Positions 6,024-6,491 of a stretch of DNA of 6,491 nt are shown here, one piece after another. The translations under genes and the position numbers were made by a program. The stretch comes from Promethearchaeota archaeon (GTDB lineage: Archaea > Asgardarchaeota > Lokiarchaeia > Sigynarchaeales > MK-D1): positions 1 to 6,491 of the forward strand of contig JAEOTN010000236.1 in assembly GCA_016839865.1 (NCBI GenBank). Direction: 5' to 3'. Under the pieces are notes generated by a model, which saw only the letters and a program-made list of their open reading frames with translations, did no database searches and was not told where the DNA came from. How positions within the stretch are numbered: the stretch's first letter is position 1; each line of letters starts with the position of its first letter.

Positions 6024-6491
6024 ATGAGTAGACGACAATCAATCGCATTAGTACCCAATCGAAGATACATTCAAATCGCGTTCAACCATAGTCTGTATGA
6101 GGTCCGCAGAATCCTTCCTCAGATACCTTTTGATCCACGTATTATTATTGAAGCAGGAACCCCATTTTGTAAACGAGAAGGAATGAATGGCGTGCGGATG
6201 ATACGTAGATTGTGGCGCGGTTTACTAGTTGCAGATTTGAAAGTAACTGATGGTGCCGCCCAAGAAGTGTCATTCGCTGTTGGGGCAGGTGCAAATATGA
6301 TCACTGCAGCAGGTTCCAGCCCTCCAGAGACGTTGGATTTTTTTAGCGCTGCCTGCCACAGTTACGGTGTATTTTCCATGATCGATATGCTTGGTGTGAA
6401 TGATCCCCTCAAAAGGATGATGAAACTAAAAAATCAACCTGACGCAGTGGTGATCCACAAAGGACGTGACGAAGAAGCGAATCCTAGGACA
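6024..6491 (+). CDS. 3-hexulose-6-phosphate synthase-like protein (OMP decarboxylase superfamily), 3' end outside the window
   Basis: 156 codons are open from the ATG at 6024 and run off the right edge; the family is usually about 210 aa, so roughly a quarter is missing. It is a TIM-barrel of the HPS/KGPDC group: EAGTPF (43-48) with E43; the DxKxxD signature ADLKVTDGA (70-78) with D71, K73 and D76; GAGANMITAAG (87-97); MIDMLGV (119-125) with D121; and IHKGRDEE (144-151) with H145 and R148. These positions match the magnesium and sugar-phosphate site of the family. In archaea lacking the oxidative pentose route, HPS run in reverse splits hexulose-6-phosphate into ribulose 5-phosphate and formaldehyde. 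D121 is HPS-like, while R148 resembles keto-gulonate-phosphate decarboxylase, so the exact reaction is uncertain. It lies 15 bases after the slipin gene, probably in the same transcript. Confidence 0.82.
   Translation, partial: MSRRQSIALVPNRRYIQIAFNHSLYEVRRILPQIPFDPRIIIEAGTPFCKREGMNGVRMIRRLWRGLLVADLKVTDGAAQEVSFAVGAGANMITAAGSSPPETLDFFSAACHSYGVFSMIDMLGVNDPLKRMMKLKNQPDAVVIHKGRDEEANPRT

Overview
The window is AT-rich, gene-dense DNA that reads as archaeal. TATA-like boxes lie about 25-35 bases ahead of several genes. One gene is a wyosine-type tRNA modification enzyme of the archaeal Taw2 type, another is an archaeal-type slipin, and the last is a 3-hexulose-6-phosphate synthase-like protein. An MPN+ protein that closely resembles eukaryotic Rpn11/CSN5 suggests an Asgard archaeon, perhaps of the Heimdall group. 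That placement is inference; there is no rRNA or other marker here.

Left third (1-2154, minus strand): a two-gene operon transcribed leftwards. The first gene is a 457-aa protein with an intact JAMM metalloprotease site (E43, H109, H111, S119, D122) and a long helical tail. Its stop overlaps the next start by one base (TAATG), with a strong Shine-Dalgarno inside its 3' end. The second gene runs off the left edge. It is a JAMM-like (MPN) fold in which all four catalytic positions are replaced (C43, S98, R100, N111), again followed by a helical tail. An active/inactive MPN pair with helical tails is the architecture of the eukaryotic Rpn11-Rpn8 and CSN5-CSN6 heterodimers. This is the most interesting part of the window.

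Divergent control region (2155-2299): it holds a TATA-like box for each direction and four copies of an 8-base half-site (TTTCRTTA) in two abutting pairs, 32 bp apart. This suggests that the MPN operon and the rightward gene share regulation. The rightward gene (2300-3016) encodes an unrecognised single-pass membrane protein with a coiled coil and a predicted cytoplasmic domain.

Middle (3051-5101): a radical SAM protein of an uncharacterised PflA-like family, with two N-terminal cysteine modules, runs right. A Taw2-type tRNA wyosine biosynthesis enzyme runs left. The two genes converge and overlap by four bases (TTAA), leaving no terminator space.

Right end (5102-6491): a rightward operon of a slipin/stomatin membrane protein and, 15 bases later, the start of a 3-hexulose-6-phosphate synthase-like gene that is cut by the window edge. 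A clear TATA box and a perfect 21-bp palindrome at the expected transcription start point to a repressor-type operator.

No stretch of more than 300 bases lacks a gene. I saw no tRNA, rRNA, CRISPR array, insertion sequence or ubiquitin-like gene.
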